This document shows positions 23,350-32,885 of a DNA stretch of 64,000 nucleotides, piece by piece. The notes beneath the pieces are model-generated. The model had not been told where the DNA came from, did no database searches, and was given only the letters and a program-made list of their open reading frames with translations. The stretch comes from Obelidium mucronatum (taxonomy: Eukaryota > Chytridiomycota > Chytridiomycetes > Chytridiales > Chytriomycetaceae). Position 1 is the first letter of the stretch, and each line of letters opens with the position of its first letter. The stretch covers positions 248,001 through 312,000 of the forward strand of contig JAIVFH010000036.1 of the NCBI GenBank assembly GCA_025765595.1, read 5' to 3'. The position numbers and the translations under genes are program-made.

Positions 23350-24000
23350 ATGCCCACTAAATATTATTATTCGAGCGATGAATCCGATGACACCAGTGAA
23401 GACTCATGTAGCGATTCGGATGAAACCAGTGAAGATTCTTGCAGTGATTCAGATGACACCAGTGAAGACTCTTGCAGCGAATCGGAAGGCACCAGTGAAG
23501 ACTCGTACAGTGATTCCGATGAATACAGTGAAGAATCGTACGGAGATTTCAATGACTGGGATGAAGACAGTTGCTGTGATTCAGATGACTGCAGTTGTGG
23601 CAGTGATTATGACAGCGAAGATCCAGAAATCTCTGAACTCACGCGACAGACTTCCAAACTTCGCTTAAAACCCAACGAGCGGTACTTGGGGTGTAAAACT
23701 GGAACGTTCGAAATTCAGAATAACATTGGAAGTGGTGTTGACAAAAACACCAGCGACAGCTGGATCAAGTATTACAGAAAACATACTGGGAAAAGTGGAA
23801 AGCTGAAATGTGCATTTCTGAGGTGCTCTAACGAGAAAGTTGTCGGAGGACATGTTGAGGTAGCGCATTCTAGGTCAAGTAGAACAGCGATTGCAATTGC
23901 GCCCATTTGCCAGCCTTGTAACAAGTCAACGGCAAAAGAGACGTCTTATTTCCGGACGAAAGCGAACACAACCCTGGTTTTTATGAAGAAACAACACTGA
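23350..24000 (+). CDS. Acidic-repeat protein with a C-terminal HNH-like zinc-binding domain
   Basis: Seen: intronless 216-aa ORF. The N-terminal 85 residues are a tandem repeat of the 11-12-residue unit SDS-D-x-TSEDSC, coded by a 33-36-bp repeat. The C-terminal half has CAFLRCSNEKVVGGHVEVAH and, after 20 residues, APICQPCNK. The arrangement Cys-x4-Cys ... Gly-Gly-His-Val ... Cys-x2-Cys-Asn resembles HNH-type zinc-finger nucleases. Known: HNH domains cut DNA or RNA using a beta-beta-alpha metal fold. Inference: a nuclease or a nucleic-acid-binding protein with an acidic, potentially phosphorylated tail; Ser-Asp-Ser-Asp runs are typical CK2 sites. No named family recognised. It lies 196 bp downstream of the other nuclease-like gene and 50 bp before the decarboxylase start. 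Confidence 0.6.
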   Translation: MPTKYYYSSDESDDTSEDSCSDSDETSEDSCSDSDDTSEDSCSESEGTSEDSYSDSDEYSEESYGDFNDWDEDSCCDSDDCSCGSDYDSEDPEISELTRQTSKLRLKPNERYLGCKTGTFEIQNNIGSGVDKNTSDSWIKYYRKHTGKSGKLKCAFLRCSNEKVVGGHVEVAHSRSSRTAIAIAPICQPCNKSTAKETSYFRTKANTTLVFMKKQH

Positions 24001-24050
24001 CACTCAGTTAATCAATAAATATTTGTTGGAGGAAGTAAAAATATTTTTAA

Positions 24051-26360
24051 ATGCATCAGGAGATCCCCTCCGTCGTCAAACGCAGTGTGCGCTTCGAAGC
24101 CCGGCCGGTAGTTTCGTCATCGCACCACCGGGCATCTGAAACTGACTCAACGGACACTGACGAGGGCTTCGACTCGGACTACGCTGACTCTCACCCACTG
24201 TACGCCAGGGCATCGGGTCCATTGAGAGTTAAAGCAGGCAAAAAAGATAGCCTGGTTTCGCTAAATTCAAATGAGGGGGCGGAAGGCGTTTCGGACGATA
24301 GATTTTCAGTGGGGCTGGAGCCAGGAAGTCAGCGAAACAAAGATTCAGTTCTGCACTACTTTGTGGCGACTCACGACTCGGAACACACACTGGATACATA
24401 TTTATCCAGGATTATTACAAGTACGTAGAATTGGGATATTGTCGCGATTAGATTTGATTTGGATTGGCTTCGAAGTTCAGAAGCTTATCTTTGGAAGAAC
24501 TCCCCCAATTTAGCAACATTGGATTATCCCCCCCACTGTCACAAACGCATTGGCTTTATTGCTATCGCTTGTGAACCTATTTCTCTTCTCGAATGTCTGA
24601 TATCAGTTTCTTTTTTTTTATCTGCAACCCTAAGGTTTCTTGGACGCACCCCTTCCTGTCTTTGCTGGGACAAACGAAAACCCCAACATCATCCAATCGA
24701 GATTTTCAAGACACGTTGTTCCACATTCAAATGATGATGGTACTACCCTCGAAGAATATTTAAATTCAGTCAAATTGAATGTGATTGATAAGGCGACTCG
24801 AGTCGCATCTCCGAAGCAAATCGGGCATATGGTAATCCCTTTCCTCTCATACATTACATCTTTTGTCTTTTGTGCTCAACTATAACGTGTTCATCAGACG
24901 TCCGCGCTTCCCTATTTTCATCGCCCCCTTGCCAAACTGCTTACAGCCATGAATCAAAACGTTGTCAAACTAGAAACAGCATCGACAACAACATACCTGG
25001 AGCGTGAAACAATCGCAATGATGCACCATGAATTCTATGGATCGACATGCACGAAATCTTTTTATACGCATTATATACATTCCTTTGATACCGCGCTTGG
25101 CGTGTTTACGTCGGGAGGAACAATAGCAAATTTAACTGCAATGTGGGTTGCGCGAAACAGAGCTCTGGGACCCAAACCGGAACGCAACTTTACTGGAGTA
25201 GATAAGGAAGGACTGTTCAAGTCCCTAAACGTGTATGGATACACTGGCGCGGTTATCCTTGGATCCAAAATGCTTCATTATTCACTAAAGAAGGCGGTCG
25301 ATTTGTTGGGATTGGGAGATGACGGACTGTGTTTGATTGACGTCGACGACAAATTCAAAATCAAACCGGACGTGCTGGAACGCAAAATAGAAGAATTCAA
25401 GGAAGCTAGAGTCCTTGTCATTGCCATCATTGGTATTGCAGGCACAACAGAGACGTAAGAATGGGGCGTTTTTTTTTTGTGTAAAATTTTCTCACTTTTC
25501 CATCATAAACCAACAACAGTGGATCGATTGACCCCCTCAACACACTCGCAGCGATTGCAAAGCGTCATAAAATCCATTTCCACGTTGACGCAGCATGGGG
25601 TGGGCCCTTAATCTTTTCCCGTGAACACGCTTCCAAACTTGATGGAATCGCGCAAGCCGACACAATCACAATCGACGGTCACAAACAGCTCTACACACCA
25701 ATGGGTCTCGGCCTCCTCCTCTTCCAGAACCCAACCATGGCCAGCAGCATCCGCAAGACAGCCAACTACATTATCCGCAAGGAAAGCGCAGATCTAGGGC
25801 AATTCACCTTGGAAGGGTCGCGGCCGGCGGGGAGTCTGCATCTACATGCAGTCTTGTGTTTATTAGGGCGTGATGGGATCGAGAGTCTTGTAACGCGGAG
25901 TGCTACCCTAGTGCGGCAGATGGCGCAGCGGGTTTCAAGTCATCCCAGCAGAGCTTTTCAGTGTTTGCATATACCTGAAACGAATATTCTTCTTTATCGC
26001 TATGTGCCCAAAGTATTGAGGGATAAAGTTGGGGCGTGGGCGCCGTTGGAGGAGGTGGAGGATCATGTGATTAGTGAAGCGACGCGGAGGATTCAGACGC
26101 GGCAGGCTGTTGAGGGGGAAAAAGGGTTTGTGTCAAGAACGAGGGTTCAAGTTGTGAGGGAGGGAGGGGTATTGCGATGGGTGGATGCGTTCCGAGTTGT
26201 CTTGGCTAATCCATTGACTACTTGGGATGATGTAGAGGGTGTTATTAGCGAACAACTGTTGTTGGGGCAGAAAATTGAAAGTGAGATGGAAGGTGAGAAG
26301 CATGAGGGGTTAGATAAAGAAAAGGTCATGATGTGGGTTGGATGGCCGTTTGAAATTTGA
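24051..26360 (+). CDS. PLP-dependent decarboxylase, PanP-type aspartate 1-decarboxylase
   Basis: Seen: four exons. An N-terminal Ser/Asp-rich extension is followed by SPKQIGHMTSALPYFHRPL, then FTSGGTIANLTAMWVARNRALG, IVG-like IIGIAGTTETGSIDPL, the cofactor aspartate in HVDAAWGG, the Schiff-base lysine in TIDGHKQLYTPMG, and TLEGSRPAGSLHLHAVL. These blocks match, from memory, bacterial PanP (TIGR03799) more closely than glutamate or tyrosine decarboxylases. Known: PanP makes beta-alanine from aspartate for pantothenate and coenzyme A. Introns at 24421-24629, 24833-24896 and 25456-25519 keep the frame. Inference: an enzyme of bacterial type, possibly acquired by transfer and later given introns. 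Alternative: a general group II decarboxylase with another substrate. Confidence 0.82.
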
Positions 26361-26628
26361 AAGGCCGTTGGGGGATATTTTATTTTATCCTTTTTTTTTT
26401 CTTTTTTTAAGTATTTAAGTCTCGTGTTGGACTTTTTTCTTATTTCGGAAGTAACATACTTTTCGTTCTTCTATTTGCAAAAGACCAAAAACCATGAAGT
26501 AGAAGAACCCGTCAACACACCCATTCTTTTTTTTTATAAATCATCACCAAAATGGTCACCAAATAACAAAAAAACGAAACAAAAAATAAGAGCACAAGAA
26601 AAAAAACAGCTCAGACACACTGCCTCAC

Positions 26629-28945
26629 TTATTCATCAAACTTTCCCGTACCAGTGATAAATCCGTTACTCCAACCAGGCAAGTTGACTTCCTTCTTCCA
26701 CTGGAAGACTGGCTGTCTAAAAGGGTTCACAGAGACTGGCAAAGTCATGACCCACTTCATGGCCTCAAACTGCTTGCCCATCACAACCGCGCTAGTTTCA
26801 ATCGGTTCTGTAAACAAAATCTTGGCACCCTTATCCATCAACAGTTTGATTGTTGGAGCAAACGTTTGGTACTGGAAGACACCACCGTTCAAAATGATAA
26901 CCAAGTCTGGAGGACTAGTGCCTTGAGTTTTCTTGTTTTGCGCACCAAAATAGGAAGCGTCATAGTGAACGAGACCGTATTCAGCGCTTGTGAGTGTGAC
27001 ATTCAAGGTGGAGGTACCCGATTTGAATTCATAGGCAGTGTGGTCTGGGCGGAGACGTTTGGAGACGGTGGGGCCAACCATGTGGATGATTATGTCCGTG
27101 TTGGGGAGGAGTGGGAGGAGGTACGAGAAAATGTGGATTAAATCGGCTTCACGTTCGGGTCCGAGCATGTGGATGGTGAGTTGGCGACGACCTGATGGGG
27201 AAAAAAAAAAGAATTAACATCACAACACACAAACACACAAAAAAAAACCCATCCCATTACCGTTAACAAGTCTAGTTGGAGCATACTTCTTGATCAGGTA
27301 CCAAACAGTCAATGGCATTTCAAAGACAAGTGCAACAGGGCTCGAAAGGGGCAAATCATACGCCTTGTACCAATCCGCCCAACTCTCAATATCCTCTGGC
27401 TTAACACCATTCTTCAATGGCTTTCCCAAAGGATACAATTCCTTGGGCAATCCCGTGCAGTTGAATTGTTTCTCCAAATCTCCCTTCAACTGATCGGCTT
27501 CCATTTGCACAGCAAGTTCGCCCGACAACTCTCCCCATTGCAATTGCTGGAAACATTGACACAAACGACGGTATACACCGACATTGTGGATGTCCTTTTC
27601 AACAAGGAATGGAACTTGGTTAAAGTTTTCGAGTTGTTTCTTGGAGTTGTAGAAATCAAAGGGGAGGCCGTGGAGGTTTTCTTCAGTCAGTCTTGTCATG
27701 TTGGATTTGTAGATTGGACACATGACTTTGTGGTTGGGCCAGTCTTTAGTCTGTTTGTAAATTTTTGGTTGAGTTTTTCGTTGGTTGTCCCCAAGAAATA
27801 AAATAAAACTCCCTTACCGCACAATCAGCCGAGCAATAGATTACAGATTTACAAGCTGAACACTGCTTAGTCTTTCCTTCCAAATCTTTCTTGCACACAA
27901 AGCAGCCACGTTGTGGGGTTGGGTTGAAGGGCAACTTTGCAGGGGCACCAGGGGTTCCAGGGGCAGGTTTGACGCCAGAAGCTGCGGCCGCAGTGGCAGC
28001 AGCAACATTGGCGGCCTGTTGGGTGGCTTGGACGACAGATGGGGCAGCCAAGGTTGGGTTCTTGGAGATTTCTTCGGTACGGGTCTTGATGAGAGCGGGG
28101 AGTTCAGGTTCAAGGGCGTCCATTGTTGTGATACGAATGTCATCCTTTTCAAATACGGCGGTGAGGTTTGCAGAGATTTCTTGGATCTATGACACGGATA
28201 TTTTTTAATAAATGTTGTGTGTGTGGGTTGCAAGTTTTCTTTCAAAGCGAGAGTTGCTCGTACCTGGGCTTCAGAAATAACAACAGAGGGCAAGAATGCG
28301 ATAATTGACGGTCTGCGAGGAACTCCTTCAAATGGCTTGATCATGACGAGCAAGATTGTTTCAGTGATTTCCTTGACGGATGGGGAACCTGGGACAGCAG
28401 CAAAGTTGAAACCGAGGAGAGAAGCTTCTTCCGAGACGGCAACGGCGTTATTGGAAACTCCAATCTGATCAAATAAAAAGCATGGCGGAACTTTTTTAAA
28501 AAATGGATTGGGAGGGAGGAAGATGGATGAGTACCTGCCAGATGGCTTTGTTCTTGATACTCTGCTTTGCCTTTGATTTAACAACTTCAAGTTCCGCTTC
28601 GGATGGGCTTTGGTCTTCCTCGATTGGAGCATTCAGCTGATATATAATAATACAAGATCAATAAAAAATCGTTTATCGGCACGACAGCAGACGCACATTA
28701 ACTTTCTTGATGTTTCTGATGGATCCAATTTGACCTTGAACCCAGAAGACAAGGGCCGGCAGCAAAAAGAGAAGGACAACCATGTGTGACATCTTGATGG
28801 CTTCCACTGGGTCAGTCACCAGAAGGGTGGCAAACAGAGGAAGATCCTCGGTGACAACTTTCACCAGTGATCCGGTCAAGGAGAGTGTTGCATTGGCTGC
28901 AGCTTCAACCACTGGCTCAGTGTCAATGGGTGGTGTATTTTCCAT
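26629..28945 (-). CDS. MYND zinc-finger protein of the MSS51 type
   Basis: Seen: seven exons. ATG at 28945; the N-terminal exon has a membrane-like segment (MVVLLFLLPALVFWV). Ser/Ala/Pro-rich exons follow. The MYND finger spans an intron: CFVCKKDLEGKTKQCSACKSVIYCSADC joins DWPNHKVMC. The C-terminal half has LTIHMLGPEREADLIHIFSYLLPLLPN and VGPTVSKRL, then DLVIILNGG, ending in a NPFRQP block, as in the MSS51 C-terminal domain. Known: Mss51 in yeast is a mitochondrial translation and assembly factor for cytochrome oxidase subunit 1; related MYND proteins in other eukaryotes have no settled role. Odd: the long N-terminal extension with a membrane segment is not part of yeast Mss51. It sits tail-to-tail, 268 bp from the decarboxylase. 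Confidence 0.75.
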
Positions 28946-29014
28946 TAGAATTTATTTCGTAAAAATCAATGTGCTGGCATTTTTACTGATGTTTATTTCG
29001 TTTCACTTGAGGCC

Positions 29015-30231
29015 TCAGACTTGTAGAGACGCTTTAACAAAAACGTCCAGTGCTTCTTTTGCTTGTCCCCCCTTAATGCTCTCCCGTGCAAGAGCAACAC
29101 CCTCCTTCAATCCAGCCGCCTTTCCACTAACATACAAGAGTGCTCCCGCATTCAACAACACAAAATCAAAGACTGGGTGTCCATCCGGTAGCTCGCCATT
29201 CAAGAGAGAATTCATTGTAGCAGAATTGTAGATCTTGTCCCCTCCGCGAACCAGATCCAATGCATGTTCGGCAAGACCAAAGTCTCGCGGGTGGATTGTC
29301 TGAGGTGTAATTTCGCCATTTTCAAGGGACCAGACGTATGTTTCACCGATAGGAGCGATCTTATTATATGAAAGGTTAGAGACGGTTAGAGACGAGTGGA
29401 ATTGCATACCTCATCAAGACCAATTCCACCGTGCACAATCCAGGCGCGTTCAACACCACTCAATCGCAAAGCTTCGGCCATGATTGGACCAATTTCTTTG
29501 GAGAATACACCGACAATCATGCGTTGTGGCATAGCAGGGTTCGTCAGCGGGCCCAGACTAGATAAGATGGGGACATGAGACCAAAAACGCAAGGGATCGT
29601 CGTAGACAAGGGACTCACATGTTGAAGATTGTCTTGACGCCCAGCTCCTTTCGGGGAGCGGCAAGGGACTTCATTGACGGGTGAAAGACTTGGGCAAACA
29701 GGAAGCAGAAGCGCGAATGCTCCAGAATAGCGGGCACTCGCTCGGCAGTGACGTTCTCCAGCTTTGCGCCGAGGGCTTCGAGGACGTCTGCGCTGCCGCA
29801 CTGCGACGACGACGAGCGGTTTCCGTGCTGCGGCGCTGCTTCAGCGCGCCTGCTGACAAAAACACGACAAATTGCACACGCACCTTCGCCACGTGGCAGC
29901 CGGCGCCGGCGGCGACGATCGCGCTCGCGGTGCTCACGTTGAAGGTGTCCTGGCCGTCGCCGCCGGTGCCGACGATGTCGACCAGCGGCGGCTTGGCGGC
30001 GGCGGCGAAGCGCACGGGGCGCGCGTGTGCGCGCATGGCGGCGGCGACGGCGGCGATGGTGTCGGCGTCGCGGTCCTTGCGCGTCAGCTTGAGCGCCGCG
30101 AGGAACGCGCCCGCCTGCGCCGCCCCGAGCTCGCCGCGCATCGCCGCCGCCGTTGTTTCCTGCGCGTGCGCTGCCGTGAACTGCGCGGGGCTGTCGAGAA
30201 GCAGCTTGAGCAAACTGGCGGGTGACGTCAT
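29015..30231 (-). CDS. TRP4: Anthranilate phosphoribosyltransferase (tryptophan biosynthesis)
   Basis: Seen: four exons, first one very GC-rich. The active-site blocks are present: DIVGTGGDGQDTFNVSTASAIVAAGAG, then HGNRSSSSQCGSADVLEALG across the intron, HPSMKSLAAPRKELGVKTIFN, LGPLTNPA, and VHGGIGLDE. Known: the enzyme joins anthranilate to PRPP in the second committed step of tryptophan synthesis; GTGGD and HGNR-S-S-S bind phosphate and substrate. Length, about 350 aa, is standard and no key residue is missing. The start is the ATG at 30231 (MTSPASLLKLLLDS). It is divergent from the MerTP-like gene at 37 bp, so the two share a promoter region. Confidence 0.95.
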
Positions 30232-30268
30232 TTGCGTTCTTTTTTGCTTTTATTTATTTAATCAAACA

Positions 30269-30934
30269 ATGAGCTATCGAGCGTTTCCAATTGCTGCGGC
30301 CCTCCTCGCTTCGTCGTGCTGCGTCGTGCAGCTCATTCTAAACTCCCTGTCCATCGGCTGTGCCGGCTTCAGTGCGCTGGATCCATACCAGCCCCTCTTT
30401 ACCACCGCAACTGTCATTCTGCTGTCCTCCTCTCTCATCCACTCCAGATTCAAACTCGTCAGTGATCCCAAATTCTGGTTTACGGTCGTTACATGCATTG
30501 TTCTGATGGCCTCTCCAACCCTTGTTGAAATGCACAACAAGAACCATTTGTTTCTGATTCCGTCCATCTCTTCATTAAAATCTGTATCTACTATCCCACT
30601 CCACTCTGATTCCGATCTTTCTTTGCATCCGGGTTTTGCGTGTTTGAAAATTCACACTTGGAAGATTTCTGGACTCAAGTGTCAAGGTTGTGCTGCACGC
30701 GTAAAGTCTGTGTTGGATGCCATTGAAAATGTTGAACGGACGACTGTGGATTTTGAAAATGGTCTCGTGAAAGTCGCTCAAAAGGTTTCATCCATTCCTT
30801 CTACTTCAGAATACGCAGACTTGCAATGGGAAAGAAATGTCGTGCATTCTGTTGCTGGAATCGATTTTTCTTATCAATTGGAAAAGTTGCAAAATGTGGA
30901 ATATGAGGGGAAAGCGTGTGAAAATGTATTTTGA
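30269..30934 (+). CDS. MerTP-like protein: MerT-type membrane segment fused to a heavy-metal-associated domain
   Basis: Seen: an intronless 221-aa ORF. The first hydrophobic segment has a vicinal Cys pair (LLASSCCVVQLIL), followed by SIGCAGFSALDPYQPLFTTATVILL. A second and third segment follow, and the C-terminal HMA domain carries ISGLKCQGCAARVKSVLDAI. From memory, bacterial mercury transporters (MerT) have the same order: a Cys-Cys in helix 1, then Leu-Glu-Pro-Tyr-Arg-Pro-Leu-Phe. MerTP fusions add an HMA domain with GMxCxxC. Known: MerT and MerP move Hg(II) across the membrane. Here the HMA motif is CQGC (Cys-x2-Cys). Inference: a metal-uptake or binding protein of bacterial type. The ATG at 30269 was chosen because the upstream frame is antisense of TRP4. 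Confidence 0.75.
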   Translation: MSYRAFPIAAALLASSCCVVQLILNSLSIGCAGFSALDPYQPLFTTATVILLSSSLIHSRFKLVSDPKFWFTVVTCIVLMASPTLVEMHNKNHLFLIPSISSLKSVSTIPLHSDSDLSLHPGFACLKIHTWKISGLKCQGCAARVKSVLDAIENVERTTVDFENGLVKVAQKVSSIPSTSEYADLQWERNVVHSVAGIDFSYQLEKLQNVEYEGKACENVF

Positions 30935-31160
30935 TGTTTGAGATTGGTATAATAGTATTATTATTATTATTTATTTAAAAATAAAAAGTGCCTCCATGAT
31001 TATTCCCTCATTATTTGGACTCCGTGGTCGCTTTCATTTATGGTGATTCTTTTGATTCAAAATCATAATTTGGCTCACTCAGCCAAATGGGGGTTGACTT
31101 TGCCACAGGATGACGAAGTTGTCAGAAAAATTCGTGAAAAAAAATTCGCGCACATTAGAC

Positions 31161-31170
31161 TATAAAAAAG
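31161..31170 (+). promoter_or_regulatory. TATA-like element upstream of a small ORF
   Basis: TATAAAAAAG lies 65-74 bp before the ATG at 31235, in an otherwise plain AT-rich stretch. A pyrimidine-rich tract (CTTTCTTCGCTTTCTTCTCAC) sits between it and the start. This is position and sequence only. Confidence 0.4.
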
Positions 31171-31234
31171 AGAAACTTTCTTCGCTTTCTTCTCACTAAA
31201 GTACAACCCAGTGGTTAAAATTACAAAGACAAAG

Positions 31235-31456
31235 ATGCACGACGAGATTCCTTTCGAGTACCTTAAAGCTGCCACTCGTCCAGGATCAGAAGCAGCCAGT
31301 TCTAGCAACACCACTATTCTCAAGAAACTGAAGGAGGCTTTGACGATTCCGCCAAAAACCTCTACTAATTCTGGTGCAAAAGAAAATATTCGCATGAGAA
31401 AAGAGAATGCCCTCACTCTTGCGAAAATAAGTGAAGAAATGAATACAGCAATTTGA
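31235..31456 (+). CDS. Small hypothetical protein (73 aa)
   Basis: Seen: intact ORF from ATG at 31235, MHDEIPFEYLKAATRPG, with a hydrophilic Lys/Glu-rich C-terminal helix (NIRMRKENALTLAKISEEMN). A TATA-like element lies about 70 bp upstream. No homologue is recognised. The codon composition is protein-like and the gap around it fits the compact spacing, so I favour a real gene, but with no family to back it this stays tentative. Confidence 0.45.
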   Translation: MHDEIPFEYLKAATRPGSEAASSSNTTILKKLKEALTIPPKTSTNSGAKENIRMRKENALTLAKISEEMNTAI

Positions 31457-31626
31457 TAATGAAAAGTAACATAGCATACGATATTAAAAAATAAAATATA
31501 TGAACATTCTTAATCACGCTCTGAATCAGTCGAATCTTTATGTTGATGACGAATCATAAAAATTAAAAAATTGAATATAAAACATGCATCAAATGTAAAA
31601 AAAAAAAATAGTCAAAAAAACTAGCA

Positions 31627-32397
31627 ATGAATCAACAAGCAAAACAACTCGCATCCCTTCATACCCCAGGAAACCCAGTGATCCTTGCAAACGTATGGGA
31701 CGGCATTTCTGCCAAAGCCCTTCTCGAAACCCCTGGCGCCTCCGCCGCCGCCACGGCCTCCTTCGCGATTGCTGCAGCCCTAGGAATCGAAGACGACGAT
31801 TTATCGCTTGAGCAGAACCTTGCCGCCGTCCGCGTTGTGGCGAGAGTCCTTGGCGGGAAGATCCCACTCTCTGCGGACTTGCAGGATGGGTATGGAGAGC
31901 GCTTGGACAGCGCGATCCAGGGCGCAATTGAAGCGGGTGCAGTTGGATGTAATCTTGAAGATGTGTATCCGCATCGGTCTGAGTTGTATCCGGTGGAGGA
32001 GATGGTGGCGCGGATTCAGAGGGTCAAGGTTGTTGCAGCCCTGAATGGTGTTCCTGACTTTGTTATTAACGCAAGGACGGATACTTTGCGCGTTGGACGG
32101 AGTATGGAGGAGGTTGTTGCGCGTGGGAAAGCGTATCTGGCGGCAGGGGCGAATACAGTGTTTGTCTGGGGGGGAAGACCCCGGAGTCTCGTGGAAAGCG
32201 AAATTGTCTTGCTTGTGAGAGAGTTTGAAGGAAAGTTGGCCATGAAGCTTGGTGATGTGGGTGGGGAAAACCTGACGACCGCGTTTCTTGGTGAGCTTGG
32301 GTTGAGCCGGGTCAGTGTGGGACCAACGCTGATGCGGGTTGGCGTAACAGCATTTCAAGAAACTGCTAGTCGTTTGTTTTCAGGAGGGAAGTTGTAA
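31627..32397 (+). CDS. Isocitrate lyase / PEP phosphonomutase superfamily enzyme
   Basis: Seen: intronless 256-aa ORF, MNQQAKQLASLHTPGNPVILANVWDG. The beta-barrel metal site reads SADLQDGYGE, then VGCNLEDVYPH and DFVINARTDT, all hallmarks of the superfamily. The Lys-Lys-Cys-Gly-His active-site loop of isocitrate lyase is absent, so this is not an isocitrate lyase. Known: the superfamily cleaves or forms C-C or P-C bonds (PEP mutase, oxaloacetate hydrolase, methylisocitrate lyase). The short length and sequence style match bacterial PEP-mutase-family proteins of unknown substrate. Inference: possibly bacterial in origin given the absence of introns; a fungal copy of the same family is equally possible. 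It lies 171 bp after the small ORF. Confidence 0.82.
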   Translation: MNQQAKQLASLHTPGNPVILANVWDGISAKALLETPGASAAATASFAIAAALGIEDDDLSLEQNLAAVRVVARVLGGKIPLSADLQDGYGERLDSAIQGAIEAGAVGCNLEDVYPHRSELYPVEEMVARIQRVKVVAALNGVPDFVINARTDTLRVGRSMEEVVARGKAYLAAGANTVFVWGGRPRSLVESEIVLLVREFEGKLAMKLGDVGGENLTTAFLGELGLSRVSVGPTLMRVGVTAFQETASRLFSGGKL

Positions 32398-32604
32398 ACC
32401 ATGACGAAAATTTTAAGTTTCGAGGAAATTGTGGGCGGCGCTTACAGCGCTCTTCCCCAAAAGTAAAAAAAGAAATCCTGTATTGGCATTTCAAATCAAG
32501 GCGTATGATAGTTTTACTTCAATGGATTACAAAGCCATCTTGCAATGGTATAAAAGATTCACTGCCTTCTCACCTTCAAATTCACGAAATCAAATAAATA
32601 TCAG

Positions 32605-32796
32605 ATGCAACCAACAAATGTCTCCAAAGCCAGCTCCAACCAATTATCTGAAGAACCAGTTTTTCCAAAAGTAGATGCTGATGAGGAACGCCGACCATTG
32701 CTTAAATCCTTGAGTCAGGAGCCGATGGATGCCGTTTCTTCACGAACAGACAAACCTGAAATGAAGCATGCCGAAGCGCTCTCATTTTTGAAGTAG
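32605..32796 (+). CDS. Small hypothetical protein (63 aa)
   Basis: Seen: ORF from MQPTNVSKASSNQLSEEP to AEALSFLK. It is polar, with ERRPLLKSLSQEP in the middle, and has no membrane segment. No family recognised. It may be real because it starts with ATG, is followed by 89 bp and then a firm gene, and resembles the other small ORF at 31235 in composition. It could equally be chance. Confidence 0.35.
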   Translation: MQPTNVSKASSNQLSEEPVFPKVDADEERRPLLKSLSQEPMDAVSSRTDKPEMKHAEALSFLK

Positions 32797-32885
32797 TAAC
32801 TGCTTTTGAATACCACCATGATATGAGTTTCAAAAAAGTAAAATAAAAAAGTTCCAACCTGACAATTCCTCAAAACATTGGGCCT

